Assembly (NCBI GenBank): GCA_022393335.1
Contig: JAJEKB010020870.1
Coordinates: 767,651 to 831,650, forward strand
Source of the DNA: Macrotrachela quadricornifera
Lineage: Eukaryota > Rotifera > Eurotatoria > Philodinida > Philodinidae
DNA: 64,000 nucleotides
Reading direction: 5' to 3'
A program made the position numbers and the translations under genes. A model generated the notes under the pieces. The model saw nothing but the letters and a program-made list of their open reading frames with translations. It did no database searches and was not told where the DNA came from. Below, one piece after another: positions 27,318-40,087 of this stretch (within the stretch, counting starts at the first letter, position 1; every line of letters starts with the position of its first letter).

Positions 27318-29615
27318 AGTACAAAAATATACCAAATATTATAAAACCGAATAAACCATTTAAATTTAGAAAAGCACAAAAATTAACAATAGTAAACAAA
27401 GAATGGCATGCTGCATGTACGAAAAGATTAATTAGAAAATTTGATGCAAGAAAAACTGATTCAACATAATAATAGACTAAAATTGTTGATACTGATTAAT
27501 TAGGAGATTAAAACCAAAATGATAAATGTAAAAGAATGCACAGGCCCTATGAATTTTGTACCAAATTTTTAGGTGAAAAAACTATTGTGATTATTGATAA
27601 AGTAGTAGAAAGTTTTGGTGAAGCTATTTTTCAGGATAATCAAGATTTAAAACAAAGAATATAAGTAGCTGCGGATGATGTTTATGATCTTTTGATAGAG
27701 TATGGCCTATTCAAAAAGTATTTGAGAAATTATGAAGGAAAAGTATTCGAAAATCTTGATTGACTACTTGTGAATCGTTATTTTGATCTTAAAAATACCG
27801 ATATATTCGGATAGTACAAGTGTAGCTGTTTAAAATAATAATAAAAGGTTAATATGAAGATACAACATGTGAATATACTGTTTGAATTTTTGTGACACAT
27901 AAATGAGCAATATTTAATAATAGATCACGAAATATTTACTATTGATGATATCTTAATTTTATCTCTGTTTCATCATTCGATAATTCTATTCAAAATATTT
28001 CCACTAAATAAAGAAAAAGAGCTGGTACATCATCAGTCAGTAGAAAACAGATTCTATAAATATTGGATCGACCACACGTTTCTTCAAATATCACATCAGT
28101 ATAATATATCGCATTATTCATCATATCGATCTCATGTTAATGTAGATTATGGATTCAGTTGTGATTCTTCACCATCACTGGACCCAACACAAGTGAAAAA
28201 CACTCAATCAAAATATCCAAAAAAATCAATCTGCTTCATCTACGAAAATCTGCCGCCAAAGTCAAAACCAACAAAATAAATGTTATGCTGGTTTAAGAAA
28301 CACAAATCACATTGTTTGGTGACAATAGGAAGAATCGACATTGAGAAAGGAGATTTCATTTTTACGAGTTCATATTAATTTAATCGATTTTATTTAGTGG
28401 AATCGATACGTGTTCTATCAATTCTATAATTGGATAAAAAGTAATACGTATCGTGCGACAGAATTCGATTTATTTGTGTTTTTGACAATGTAAAATCGCA
28501 TTGGTGTACTCAATTGAGATAATAGTGTAAACAACATAATATTGAATTATGCAAATACTTAGATTACGATAACATTTTGTATTAACTTGTCATTAAATAT
28601 TGTTCGAGCATATGTCATAAAGATTCAAACAGTATATTTACATTTTGTACCTTCACATGAACTTTTTATTAGTATATTGAACACCTAAACTTGTACTATT
28701 CGAATATATTGAAGAAATTAGAGCAAAAATAAGATTCCCAAACGTTTTGTTGTTTGCAGATATTTAGCTATTTTCTAGATGTTAAAAGAGTCTGACAGAC
28801 CACCAACCAAGTTGGCCGAAGGTGACGTAGATGTGAAAAATGCCGAAACTCACAATCTTCAAATTTTTGAGGGTTTACCATAATCATGCAAAACTACAGT
28901 GTCTACCAACGTTCATTTTCTCTAAATGTTCTGGTATAGAATGATAATTGCAACTTTCGATCAGTCACAAATAAGAAAAAAATTATTTAAAATTTTTTTC
29001 AAACATGATTAACAACTGACGACAACTATTGATACCTTTCCATGCTATTGATAAAAATAGGTATAGTATGAACTGATGAACTTCATTTAAACTCACATTA
29101 ATCTATCCTCATTTCACACGATCAATACATATTGTATAGATTATTTCAATAATAAAATGTCATTAATGGATGAAAAGAGGCACAGTACGATCAATTATTG
29201 GTAAATATTGGATATATTATATTACTCATGATTGGATGATTTGTCAGTTTATAAACGATGAATAAATAAAAGTAATATTTACCTTGTATTCCGTCGTTTA
29301 TTTATTTCTTATCTTCCCTTTATTTTACGAAATTATTGGATAAAATATGAAATTCTTTGAATAATATTACTACTGACATCTAGAAAAGAATATTTAGGTT
29401 GGTTTATTTAAATCCATTTTCTGTCTTTCTTTTTTTACAGATATGTATATGTAGTTGAACATTTTTTGACAAACAAGACATTTCCTACTTCTGACTTTGG
29501 ACTTTTACTTCTTGACTCTGGACGGTTTCTGACAAACGACGAGACCAAGATCAGGACATAACTTTTTCTTTTCTTTAAACGACATTTGACACGTGACTAC
29601 TTTTACTTTCTTATC
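27318..29615. other. gene-poor stretch with decayed coding traces
   Basis: A frame from about 27542 to 27763 (plus) reads as a plausible protein segment (PYEFCTKFLGEKTIVIIDKV ... VAADDVYDLLIEYGLF) broken by one stop, with further traces at 27340-27470. Neither end has splice or start context. I cannot name the family. The rest, to the exportin start codon, shows no coding signal. Confidence 0.35.
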
Positions 29616-32600
29616 ATGCAATTACTTGAACAAGCACAAACATTATTAAATTTCGATGGTCAATCACCATTTGATGTTAATATCCTTGATGCTGTTGTCA
29701 ATACTATGTATCGAGGACAAGGTGATGCTGTAAGTTATGTTATTTGAATTTCATTTTATTCAAAAAATTTTATTTTAATATAGCAAAGACAAGCAAGTGA
29801 AGTATTAAATGTATTACGTGACCATCCGGATGCATGGACTAAAGTTGATAGTATATTAGAATATTCTAAATGTCAAGAAACAAAATATTATGCATTACAA
29901 ATTCTTGAAAAAACAATTAAAACACGATGGAAAGCTTTACCAAAAGAACAATGTGAAGGTATTAAATTCTTATTTAATAATATGAAAAATAAAATAAGAA
30001 TTTTTTATTTAATTCTAGCTATTAAACAATATATTGTAAGTTTAATTATTTCGCATTCACAAAATCCTGAATTAATGGAACGTGAAAAAGTTTATTTAAA
30101 TAAATTAAATATTATTCTCGTACAAGTAAATTAGATTTTCTTCTCTTTTGTACAATAATTAATAATATTTTATTTAGATATTAAAACATGAATGGCCAAA
30201 GAAATGGCCAAATTTTATCAGTGATATTGTTGAAGCAAGTAAAACAAGTGAATCAATGTGTCAAAATAATTTAGAAATTTTAAAACTTCTTAGGTTTTAT
30301 AATTTAAATTTTATTTAGTTTTTTTTATTATTATATAAAATTTGAATTTGTTTGTTTTTTCTAGTGAAGAAGTCTTCGATTTTTCATCAGGTCAAATGAC
30401 ACAAGCAAAAGCAAAACATTTAAAAGATACAATGTGTAATGAATTTACAAAAATTTTTCAATTATGTGAATATGTTGTGGTAATTAATTTTTAAAGAATT
30501 TAAATAAAAATATTTTACTGTTTATTTTAAATAGGATAAATCACGTCATCCACCATTGCTTTTAGTTACATTAGAAACACTTTTACGTTTTCTTAGTTGG
30601 ATACCACTTGGCTATATATTTGAAACAAATATGGTTAATACACTTATCGATACATTTTTTACGGTACCTATGTTTCGTAATGTAACATTACGTTGTTTAA
30701 CTGAAATAGGTATGCTATTATATGAATGATTTAGAATTATTTTCTTTTGAAAGTAAAATCTTCGAATTTTTCTTCTTACATAATATCTAGTAGACATGAT
30801 ATATATATCGACATTAGGAGCATGGAATGGACTACTATTGATCAAGTCTTTCCAGTAAAAATGATTTGAAGTCGTTATATTAAATGAAAATTGTAATCGA
30901 TCTAAATACGTAGAGAAAAAAAGCTTATTTTTCAGATTTCAAGATATTAAATATACATACAGGTAGATCACAGATTTTCATCGAGTCTTGCATATGATTA
31001 AAATATGCAGATATTTCCTTGTAAATTTCGTTCTCAATCTTGTTACAAACTACATTCAATTTAAAAAAAGTGAAAATATTTTTTTTATACCAAATTTTAA
31101 AATTCTTTTAGCTGGTATTCAAGTGGCACAATATGAAGATAAATTTGTTGATTTTTTTCGTCGAACAATGACTCAATTAAAAACAGTAAATACAAAAAAA
31201 GGATATTGAATAAATTTCTTTTGTTTTATATATATATAGATTATGCCATTATCAATTGATTTAAAATCTGCATATCGTTCAGCAAAAGATGATGATCAAA
31301 AATTTATTCAAAATTTAGCATTATTTCTATCAAATTTTTTAAAAGAACATGGTATATTAATTGAACGTACACCAGATTTAAAAGAAACATTACTTGAAGC
31401 ATTACAATACCTTGTTTTAACATCAGAAGTTGAAGAAGTTGAAATATTTAAAATATGTTTAGAATATTGGAATATATTAAGTGCTGAACTTTATCGTGAA
31501 GCACCATATCAACAATCAACACCATCATATTTACGTTCAATTAATTCAAATAATGTACCAACACGACGACAATTTTATAGTATTATGCTTTCAAAAGTAA
31601 AGATTAAATCTTTTTAAATTTTATAAATGAAAAAAAAAATATTTATTAAGGTTCGACGAATTATGATATCACGTATGGCACGACCAGAAGAAGTACTTGT
31701 TGTAGAAAATGAACGTGGTGAAGTTGTACGAGAATTTATGAAAGATACAGATGCTATTAATCTTTATAAGAATATGCGTGAAACACTCGGTAACAAAAAA
31801 ACAAATTTCTTTTTTTTCTTCTGAAGATTATTTATTTATTTTAGTTTATTTAACACATTTGGATTATAATGATACAGAATCAATTATGACAGAAAAATTA
31901 GCAAATCAAGTTAATGGTACCGAATGGTCATGGAAAAATCTGAATACAGTATGTTGATATACATTGTAAATTAAAAATATTGAAAAAAAAAATTTTTTTT
32001 TTATTTATAGCTTTGTTGGGCTATTGGTTCAATATCTGGTGCCATGGTTGAAGATGATGAAAAGCGTTTTCTTGTAACTGTTATTAAAGTAAATAATTTC
32101 ATTCTATTTTTTTTTTATTTAAAAAAATCATATTTTTATCTCAGGAATTACTTGGATTATGTGAACAAAAACGTGGTAAAGATAATAAAGCTATAATAGC
32201 TTCAAATATAATGTATGTTGTTGGTCAATATCCTCGTTTTCTTCGTGCACATTGGAAATTTCTTAAAACAGTTGTTAATAAACTATTTGAATTTATGCAT
32301 GGTATTTCATTTCCTTTTTTTTTTTATTATTAAATAAAAATATTTTGTTTTTTTTAAAGAAACTCATGAAGGTGTACAAGATATGGCATGTGATACATTT
32401 ATAAAAATTGCACAAAAATGTCGTCGACATTTTGTTACAATTCAATTAGGTGAATCACAAGCATTTGTTGATGAAATTTTAACAAATATTAATGGTATTA
32501 TATGTCATTTGGAATCACATCAAGTTCATACATTTTATGAAGCTGTTGGAAATATGATTGCAGCTAGTATTGATAATGTTCAACAAACAAAATTAATTGA

Positions 32601-34040
32601 TAAATATATGCAATTACCAAATGATGTTTGGAATACAATTATATCTGAAGCAAAAAAATCAGTTGATTGTTTAAAAGATCCTGAAGTTGTTAGTAATATA
32701 TTAAATATACTTAAAACAAATATTCGAGCATCAAAAGCATTAGGTGCACCATATGTTCATCAATTAACAAAAATTTATCAAGATATGTTACATATATATA
32801 AAGTAACATCAGAAAATATAAATCAAGCTATACGTATGAATGGACCAATGGTTGTTAAACAACGTTTAATTAAATCAATGATGGCTATTAAAGAAGATAC
32901 ATTAATATTACTTGGAAATTATTTTTCAAAAGCAACAAATACTCAACAAATTCTTGATCAATTTTTAACACCATTATATACATTTGTATTAAGTGATTAT
33001 CGTGATTGTCATTCTGAAGCTCGTGAAGCTGAAGTATTAAATATGTTAGCTATATTAATTAATAAAGTTGAAGATCGTATAACAACTCGTATACCAGAAA
33101 TATTTGATTTAACATTTGAACATACACTTCATATGATTGATAAAAATTTTGAAGATTATCCTGATCATAGAAAAAATTTTTATATACTTCTTCAATCAGT
33201 TACAAATGTTTGTTTTCCTGGTATATTGTAAAATTCTTTTTTTTTTTTGAAGATTTTATATTGTTTTTTTTTTGTATTTAGCATTATTGGCATTAAATGC
33301 AACACAATTTAAACTTGTTTATGATTCAATTATGTGGGCATTAAAACATACAATGCGTACAATATCAGAATCAGGTTTAGAAATTTTACAAATAATGTTA
33401 AGAAAATTTCAAACATGTGATCCACAAGCAGCACAAACTTTTTATCAAATTTATTATCTTGAAACAATGCAACATATTTTTTCTGTTGTTGCGGAATGTT
33501 CACATACATCAGGTATGAACAAAAAAAAAGATAACTATAGAAAATATTATAATTATTTTAATTTAAGGTTTAACAGCTCATTCACAAATCTTAGCAAATT
33601 TATTTGTAATTGTTGAACAAGGTCTTATTAAAGTTCCATTAGCACCTGAAGTTCAAGATCCATCACAAAATTTACTTTATGTTCAACAATTTATGGCTAA
33701 TTTATTAAAAACAGCTTTTCCACATTTACAAGATAATCAAATAAAAGTTATAATTGAAGGTTTTGTTACATTCGATCAAGATATAGCAGGATTTAAAGAA
33801 CATTTACGTGATTTTCTTGTTCAAATACGTGAAGCAACTGGTAATGATACAGCTGATTTATATTTAGAAGACCGTGAACAAACATTAAAACGTGCAGCTG
33901 AAGAAAAACGTAAAGTACAAATGAGTGTTCCCGGTATGTTTGAATAAAATAAATGAAAAATTTCAATTTTTTATTTTTTCTACTTGTTTTTTTTAGGTAT
34001 TCTTAATCCTCACGAAATTCCAGAAGACATGCAAGATTAA
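29616..34040 (+). CDS. XPO1: exportin-1 (CRM1), nuclear export receptor
   Basis: Sixteen exons (29616-29729, 29784-29958, 30019-30125, 30178-30293, 30365-30479, 30535-30709, 31112-31185, 31240-31596, 31651-31789, 31845-31948, 32011-32088, 32145-32301, 32360-33220, 33282-33512, 33568-33933, 33997-34040) splice in frame to about 1,070 residues. Human CRM1 has 1,071. Collinear landmarks are the importin-beta N-terminal region ([39 protein letters not shown]), the CRIME-like [29 protein letters not shown] and [20 protein letters not shown]. The NES-groove segment [20 protein letters not shown] and the tail [16 protein letters not shown] follow. It carries leucine-rich NES cargo with RanGTP out of the nucleus. 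The reactive Cys in MACDTF, the leptomycin B target in human CRM1, is conserved. The longest intron (30710-31111) shows nothing of note. Confidence 0.97.
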
Positions 34041-34344
34041 ACGAACTCTAACTATTTATAATATTAATATACATGCTTGTCTTTTGTTTGTACGTTCTTT
34101 TTGAATGAAAAACAAGAAAAAAAAAATATATATTAAGCTAAGAAGAAAGAATTATTAATAGATTTTTTTTCTTAATGCTATCTTATCGGAAAACAGAAAA
34201 GAAAAGAACTTGTTCTTAGTCTTCTTTCTATTAAAATTTGAAATCATTTTTCGGCTGTCAACAATATGTCATTTGTATTAAATAATTGATAAGATTACAT
34301 CGATTGACTATTTGATATATTTTCATATTAAACAAATAAAATAA
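34041..34344 (+). other. intergenic, exportin 3' end
   Basis: About 300 bp, AT-rich, nothing coding seen. It contains the exportin 3' UTR and the promoter of the next plus-strand gene. Confidence 0.4.
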
Positions 34345-36730
34345 ATGGAAAAGTATGATGATATAAGTTTTGATACTGATTTAGATGATGATGATGATGA
34401 TGAAACAGGTATTAGTAGAATTTTTATTTTATTATTTCGTAAAAGAATTATTTGTTAAAGATCAAATTAATGATTATAAACTTTTACATTTATCATTTGA
34501 TAAAAAATTAGCAGCACATCAAAGTAATCGTTTTAATCAAACATTTGGTCAAATAAATGTTCCATTTCAATCTCAATCTAATCAAGATATTGAAACAAAT
34601 ACTAATACTCTTGTTCCTTTACGATGTAAAACACCATATAATAATCGTAAATATAAATGTATATACAAATAAATTTACTCTATATTTTCATATAGGAAGA
34701 ATTCGAATGTATGAAAATAGTTGTCATATGCTTGATGTAACAATTGATTGTCAATTACGTGATGTTCTTTCTTATGATAGTATAACTATTTTTAATCGAT
34801 CATTATGTTTTAATGATATACGTGCATTTTCTACAGCAATTGAAGAAAATCTTGAAAGTTTAACATTAAGTTCAGTTGGTTTAACATCACGTTCAATTAA
34901 TATACTTTGTCAAGGATTAAATAAATGTGTTCATCTTAATTTATTAGTAAATTACAAAAGAAAAAAATATATATAAATTTCTTTTTTTTATTCTTTTTAA
35001 GGATTTATCATGTAATAAAATAGGTAAAAATGGTTTGGAAATATTAGTTGATACAATAAATCATTTATCATCATTACTATATTTATCTTTGGCTGAATGT
35101 GGTATTCGAGATTCATATGGTCGATGTATTGGTGATATATGTCGACATAAAAAACTTTTAGAAATAAATTTAAGTGGAAATAAATTTGAAGAAATGGCAT
35201 GTATACTTATTGGAAATGCATTAAGTATATTTATAAATTTATTTATTTTTTTTTAATGATAAGAAATATTTTTCTTTTAGCGGACAATAATAGTTTGATA
35301 TATTTAAATTTAAGTTGGAATTTAATACGAAGTTATGCATCAATAGCTTTATTTCGAGGATTTGAAGTAATTATTTTATATGTATTTTTATATGAAGAAA
35401 TTGTTTGTTTTTTTTGAATAGATGAATAAGTTTTTAACAGAATTTGATATATCATGGAGTGGTCTTGGTTATGATGGAAGTGTTGCACTTCGTCGAGTAT
35501 TAATTGTTAATAAATTTTTACAAAGTTTAAATATAAGTAATTGTTATATTGATTGGACATGTGCAAAATTAATTAGTCAAGGTTTAGAAAAAAATTCTAC
35601 ACTTAAACAATTAAATGTAAAAGAAAAATTTTCATTGAATATTTATATAAATATTTTCTTTTTTTTTTAGTTAGCATATAATCCATTAACAACTCATGGT
35701 GTTCATCATATTATTCAAGCGTTGAGTAGTAACAAAAATGCTGTTTCAATACTTGATCTTTCAGTAGGATTATGTATTCAAGATCATTCTTTCTTCAAAA
35801 TCAATTCGAGTTTTCCGAAAATTTTTATAACCGTTGAGTTAATAATAGACTATCAGACTATAAAAGCTTTTTGTTCCACTATACTTGGAAATATAGAATA
35901 AAGAATTCTTTTATTTGAAAGAGAACTATTTCTCCTGCATCTTATCGATATGTCTATTAGAATTAATTTTTTATATATTTCTAGGGTATTACTGTATTTT
36001 CTGCAACTGTTCGTCTTGCTGAAAAAATTGCTAATCAAAGACATTTTATTATGAAATATGATTTTGAAACACCTATACATGATATAATTGGTCGACAACA
36101 AGGTATATTACTATTATCCTTTTTCATTTTGAAGTTTTTATTAAAAGATCTATAAGAATACTATGATTTTGTTGATGTTTTAGTAACAAAAGCGGATTCA
36201 ATGCGTAAAATTATTGAACATATTGATGAAAATAATTGGCGTACATTAGATTATTTTCGATTATTAGATAATAAAAAAAAATTAGGATTACAAAATCAAA
36301 CATTTCATCAAAATATTATAGTGAGAATCTTTTCGTTAATGAAATTTTGTTTTTATTCTTTAAATATTAGAAATCAGATGCAAAATATGAAAATGATTCA
36401 ATAGAAAATCTTCAACGACGTCTTACTGATCGATTAGTTCAACCTTTTACATATAAGTATGAAGATAATTTATTTATATTAAGAATTTAGTTTGGTTTTT
36501 TTTTTAGAAATTTAAAAGATGTAATTCATCACCAACGAATGCGTGATCGATCACAAAAAGCTCGTGAAGAAAAACAAGAAAAAGATTTAGAAAAACGAAA
36601 TAAAAAAATTTTAGAAACTGTTAATCAACATTTTCCAGATATTGAAATTATGAGTAAACGACAAAAACATAAAGAAGCAATTGAACAATTATCAAAACCA
36701 CGAGTATTTAGTGGAAATAATAAAAATTAA
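34345..36730 (+). CDS. leucine-rich-repeat protein, ribonuclease-inhibitor type, LRRC74-like
   Basis: Eleven exons (34345-34408, 34446-34646, 34696-34946, 35002-35224, 35281-35366, 35422-35616, 35671-35763, 35985-36102, 36184-36320, 36371-36456, 36508-36730) give about 558 residues. After an acidic start (MEKYDDISFDTDLDDDDDDE) and a linker come seven or so RNI-type repeats of about 28 residues. Typical cores are LTLSSVGLTSRSINIL, LDLSCNKIGKNGLEIL, INLSGNKFEEMA, LNLSWNLIRSYAS, FDISWSGLGYDG, LNISNCYIDWTC and LNLAYNPLTTHG. The last third is helical and highly charged (QKAREEKQEKDLEKRNKKI), probably coiled-coil. Repeats of this kind form a curved protein-binding scaffold. LRRC74A/B is a tentative match from the repeat style only. 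The donor of the exon ending 35763 (GTAGGA) is weak, but the frame holds across it. Confidence 0.82.
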
Positions 36731-37489
36731 TTTTATTTCATTGAAAAAAAAAATCATACAATCTTATTTTAAAATATTATTATGTCATACATACTGTGTC
36801 TTCTAATAAACTATAATAGTTTGTAATTTATTTCTCAAATATTATACTTCTGCAACGAAAATTAGGCTTTTTTTTCCTACATTCAACGAAATCAGTGTTT
36901 GTATTGAACAGTTTCGTTTAGGATTGATTAGATTTCACTTTAAACTTAAATTAGTGAGTGTTTATTTTGAGTATATATATTGTAATCTTTTACAAATTTC
37001 TGAATTAAATCGTCGATCACTTTTTGACAAAAGATTGTGTTTATAGTTTTGTTTTGAAATAATAGTGACAGAAAAATAACTCAATATTATTTATATTGTC
37101 ATATACAAGACTAAATTAATCTTCGACAAATCTTTAGAGTATTTGGTTGAATTTTAAATAAGTTCTAAATGAACTGTTGTCAAGGAGAAAATTACGGAAT
37201 TCTGGAATTCTATTAAAATCCAAGACTTCAGAAAAACATCGAAAATTTTCTAGGCTTTTAAAGGCTCCGTATGTTCTTTTGAATTTTTTTATCAAATTTT
37301 TAGATTTTCAATAAGCTTCTAAAACTATTAAGGAATGCTATCTATATTATCCACAACTTTACATACTGATATCTTATTTTTACTTCTTTTTAATTCATTC
37401 GTTTGTGATTATTGATATATGTGCCTGAGATGGGCAAGTCAAATGTTTCTTGACCTAATATGACATAATTCAGCTCAAAAACTTACCAC
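36731..37489. other. intergenic, no gene seen
   Basis: AT-rich sequence after the LRR gene, with no coding signal on either strand. Confidence 0.4.
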
Positions 37490-37870
37490 GAACTCTTATT
37501 TATCATGATTCCAACGCGAAATCATGTGATAAACTTTCTTATAAATATCATTCATCAAATCTACAATATCTTTATGCACACAAGATTTGAAACTTCGAAC
37601 AAAACTTACTCCGTTCTGTACAGTTGTTGTCTGGCCGATGCCTTCATCAATGTCAATATCTATTTTTGATGCATCTAAACCGTCATTCTTTTCTTTGCTT
37701 TGTCTAGAAAATGACCCGCACATTCAAGCAAATCGGAACATGTTTCATTATATTGTTTATTTTTACGATCCATCTCTCGTATACAATCTGCTCTATTTTG
37801 CCTCTTCTTTACAAGAGGTTTTGATTGGAACAATTTAACCATTTCGTGGCAATACGTATAAACTTTTATT
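37490..37870 (-). pseudogene. decayed coding fragment, family not recognised
   Basis: On minus, a frame entering at about 37870 reads YCHEMVKLFQSKPLVKKR and later YNETCSDLLECAGHFLDKAK. It then shifts by one frame near 37700 into NDGLDASKIDIDIDEGIGQ and KSCVHKDIVDLMNDIYKKVY, stopping at about 37496. Amino-acid content is protein-like and helical, and codon use is less AT-biased than in the intact genes. No start codon or splice sites bound it, so a broken gene piece is the likeliest reading. I do not recognise the family. Confidence 0.4.
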
Positions 37871-38512
37871 TTATTTTAAAAAGAAATCCCAAAATTGACA
37901 ACAGTATCATAGAATACTGAATATTTCTGAAATATTTTGAATCAACTATGGTTACTCTAGGTTTATCAATGCTCTTAGCAATATATGGTAACATGCTATT
38001 CTAATAGCTGTAATCGCAATCCCATAACACTATCTTTTATATAGTTAATACAAACATTTGAATATTCGATATTAAACACATTAACAATAAACAAACGATA
38101 TAATGATATTATATTTGCCTTTAAAATACATTTACTTAAACAGACTGCATATATCACTTCACGACAAACATTTCATTATGATAAGAAAATAGTTAATGTG
38201 AATCACATTCATTATCTGGTAATACACACAGCTGCTATAACCAAAGCAAACTTCGAATCATTTATAACTATATAAAGACGCTATCAGGTATTAATTATTA
38301 TTTTTGTTCGAACTTTTACAGCTCTCGCATGGAGTCAAATTTTGAAAAACAGATTTCAGATGTACACTCGTCATACGTTAATCCTTTAGGACTGGGTACC
38401 AGAAGACACCAAGCAAAAAAATTTTTTTCTACATATTCTTTGTCTTCTACATGTGAGGGTTATCGAATTCTATCTTGGAGCCTAAAAAACTGATATTGAG
38501 CCGAATGCGAAC
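37871..38512. other. gene-free stretch
   Basis: AT-rich, nothing supported on either strand. Confidence 0.35.
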
Positions 38513-39083
38513 ATGTTGCCATTTGGCAACATCCGGTCGTAAGGGTGCAAAAAATTGAAAAAGGTAAAATTTTTCCCTTTGTTGCAGCCCAATAATTTGA
38601 TCGTTGTTTTGGTTCAGAATGTCAAACGAAAACAAACTTTATCTATTTGACCATTTCTTATATGCTTTAAGATGAGATATGTCCCAAGAATGCTCAAAAA
38701 CGTAACGAAATCGTGTGAATTTCACTTGTAATTGCCAGAGAAGCTCGCGAATTCAGTGAGATTTTAACAATACTTACAGCACAACGTATTATTTCTATTT
38801 ACACCATTATACAACACTATGAAACTTGTTTGAATCTCACGGAATTCCGAGCTTCTCTAGCAATTACAAGTGAAATTCACACGATGCTGATATGTTTTTG
38901 AGTATTCTAGGGACATATTTCATCTTAAGGCTGTAAGAAATAGTCAAATAGATAAAATTTGCTTTCGTTTGACATTCTGAACCAAAACAACGATCAAACT
39001 ATTGGGCTGCAACAAAGAAAACAAATTTTACTGTTTTCAATTTTTTGTTCCCTTACGGCCGGGTGTTGCCAAATGGCAACATC
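38513..39083. mobile_element. fold-back element with TTGCCATTTGGCAA termini
   Basis: Two arms of about 250 bp (38513-38763 and 38831-39083) are reverse complements with roughly 10-15% mismatch, separated by a ~70-bp loop. Each outer end carries the self-palindromic TGTTGCCATTTGGCAACA-like motif followed by CCGG(T/C)CGTAAGGG. A related end motif, TGTTGCCATATGGCAACA-like plus CCGGACGTAA, recurs alone at 39391-39420. Open frames inside the arms (38447-38635 minus, 38959-39162 plus) encode the same peptide start because they are mirror copies, not genes. Confidence 0.8.
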
Positions 39084-39420
39084 CCTATTTTTTATTGTTC
39101 AAATTTATACAATAATAGTAGCTGACGAGGCAATACATAGTAGCTCTATGGAGAAAAATTAACCACTAGTTGTTTTCACCACTGAATGTTCATTTGCATC
39201 AAAAAATCGTTTTTACGATTTATATGCTTTTTTGGGGCATCGCGCAGAACCTCAGTCATTTCCACTGCGAATGTTTTTTTTCTCTTCTGAACGCATGAAT
39301 ATGTGCTGAAATATGTGGGCATAATTATCGAATTGTTAAAAAAATGATAAACCATCACTATACGTCGATTTTACACAAAATATTAGCTCAATGTTGCCAT
39401 ATGGCAACAGCCGGACGTAA

Positions 39421-39629
39421 CCTATGTCGCGAATACCGGATGAAAACCACCGGTTAACCGCGGCTTACCGGTCGGGTTACTGGCTCCCAAAACCGCGGTA
39501 AACGGGTGGTTTTATCCGATAAACCGCGGTAAACGGTCGGTTTTATCCGGTAAACCGCGGTTAACCGTCGGTTTTACCGGTTTTATCGGTTTACCGCTAA
39601 AAGTGATCCGGTATTCGTGACATGGGAAA
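39421..39629. repeat. GC-rich palindromic block of CCGCGGTTAACCG-type repeats
   Basis: It is bounded by ATGTCGCGAATACCGGAT and, inverted, ATCCGGTATTCGTGACAT. Inside, units of about 40 bp repeat (TAAACCGCGGTAAACGGTCG then GTTTTATCCGG), each with self-complementary CCGCGG, TTAACC/GGTTAA and ACCGGT cores. The block is far more GC-rich than anything around it. No coding sequence. Confidence 0.75.
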
Positions 39630-39902
39630 GGGTTAACGATCTTGACAACCTTTTTTCCATTTCAAAAGAGTACTGTGAGGTCGGGATTCGACGACTAACT
39701 TAGATCATGGCTCAGCATCCGAAAGAAAACGAAGAAGAAGATGAGAAGATGATAAATGATTAATAAAATTTTATTAATCAATCATTAAAATATGTAAAAG
39801 AATTTATTTGTTGACAAAGAATAAAACTTTAAAAAAAAAAGTTTTTTTTATTGAGAATAATTCATTTTAAATTTGAACTAATTTTCCCATATAGTAAATT
39901 AC

Positions 39903-40087
39903 CATCGATAAGGAGGGCGAGGAGGCACACAACCACCGCGAAACGGATTATTGTCAGGAGGAGGCNNNNNNNNNNCAACCACCGCGAAACGGATTATTGT
40001 CAGGAGGAGGCACACAACCACCACGGAATGGATCATTATCAGGAGGAGGCACACAACCACCAGGATACATTTTCAAACGAATAATTT
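39903..40087 (+). repeat. 45-bp tandem repeat with assembly gap, possibly coding
   Basis: Units of 45 bp repeat three to four times: CAGGAGGAGGCACACAACCA, then CCGCGAAACGGATTATTGT. A run of ten N at 39966-39975 replaces part of one unit, so the true copy number is unknown. One plus frame stays open through the array and reads SGGGTQPPRNGLL with 15-residue periodicity, then GGGTQPPGYIFKRII and a stop at 40087. This could be the last exon of a Gly/Pro-rich protein. No upstream exon was found, so I list it as a repeat. Confidence 0.6.

Noticed and set aside
30612..30845. 77-codon minus frame in the exportin gene
   Set aside because: Antisense shadow covering an exportin exon and intron.
38447..39162. 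Two frames encoding nearly the same peptide (FDILNQNNDQ) on opposite strands
   Set aside because: They are mirror images produced by the inverted repeat arms, not two genes.
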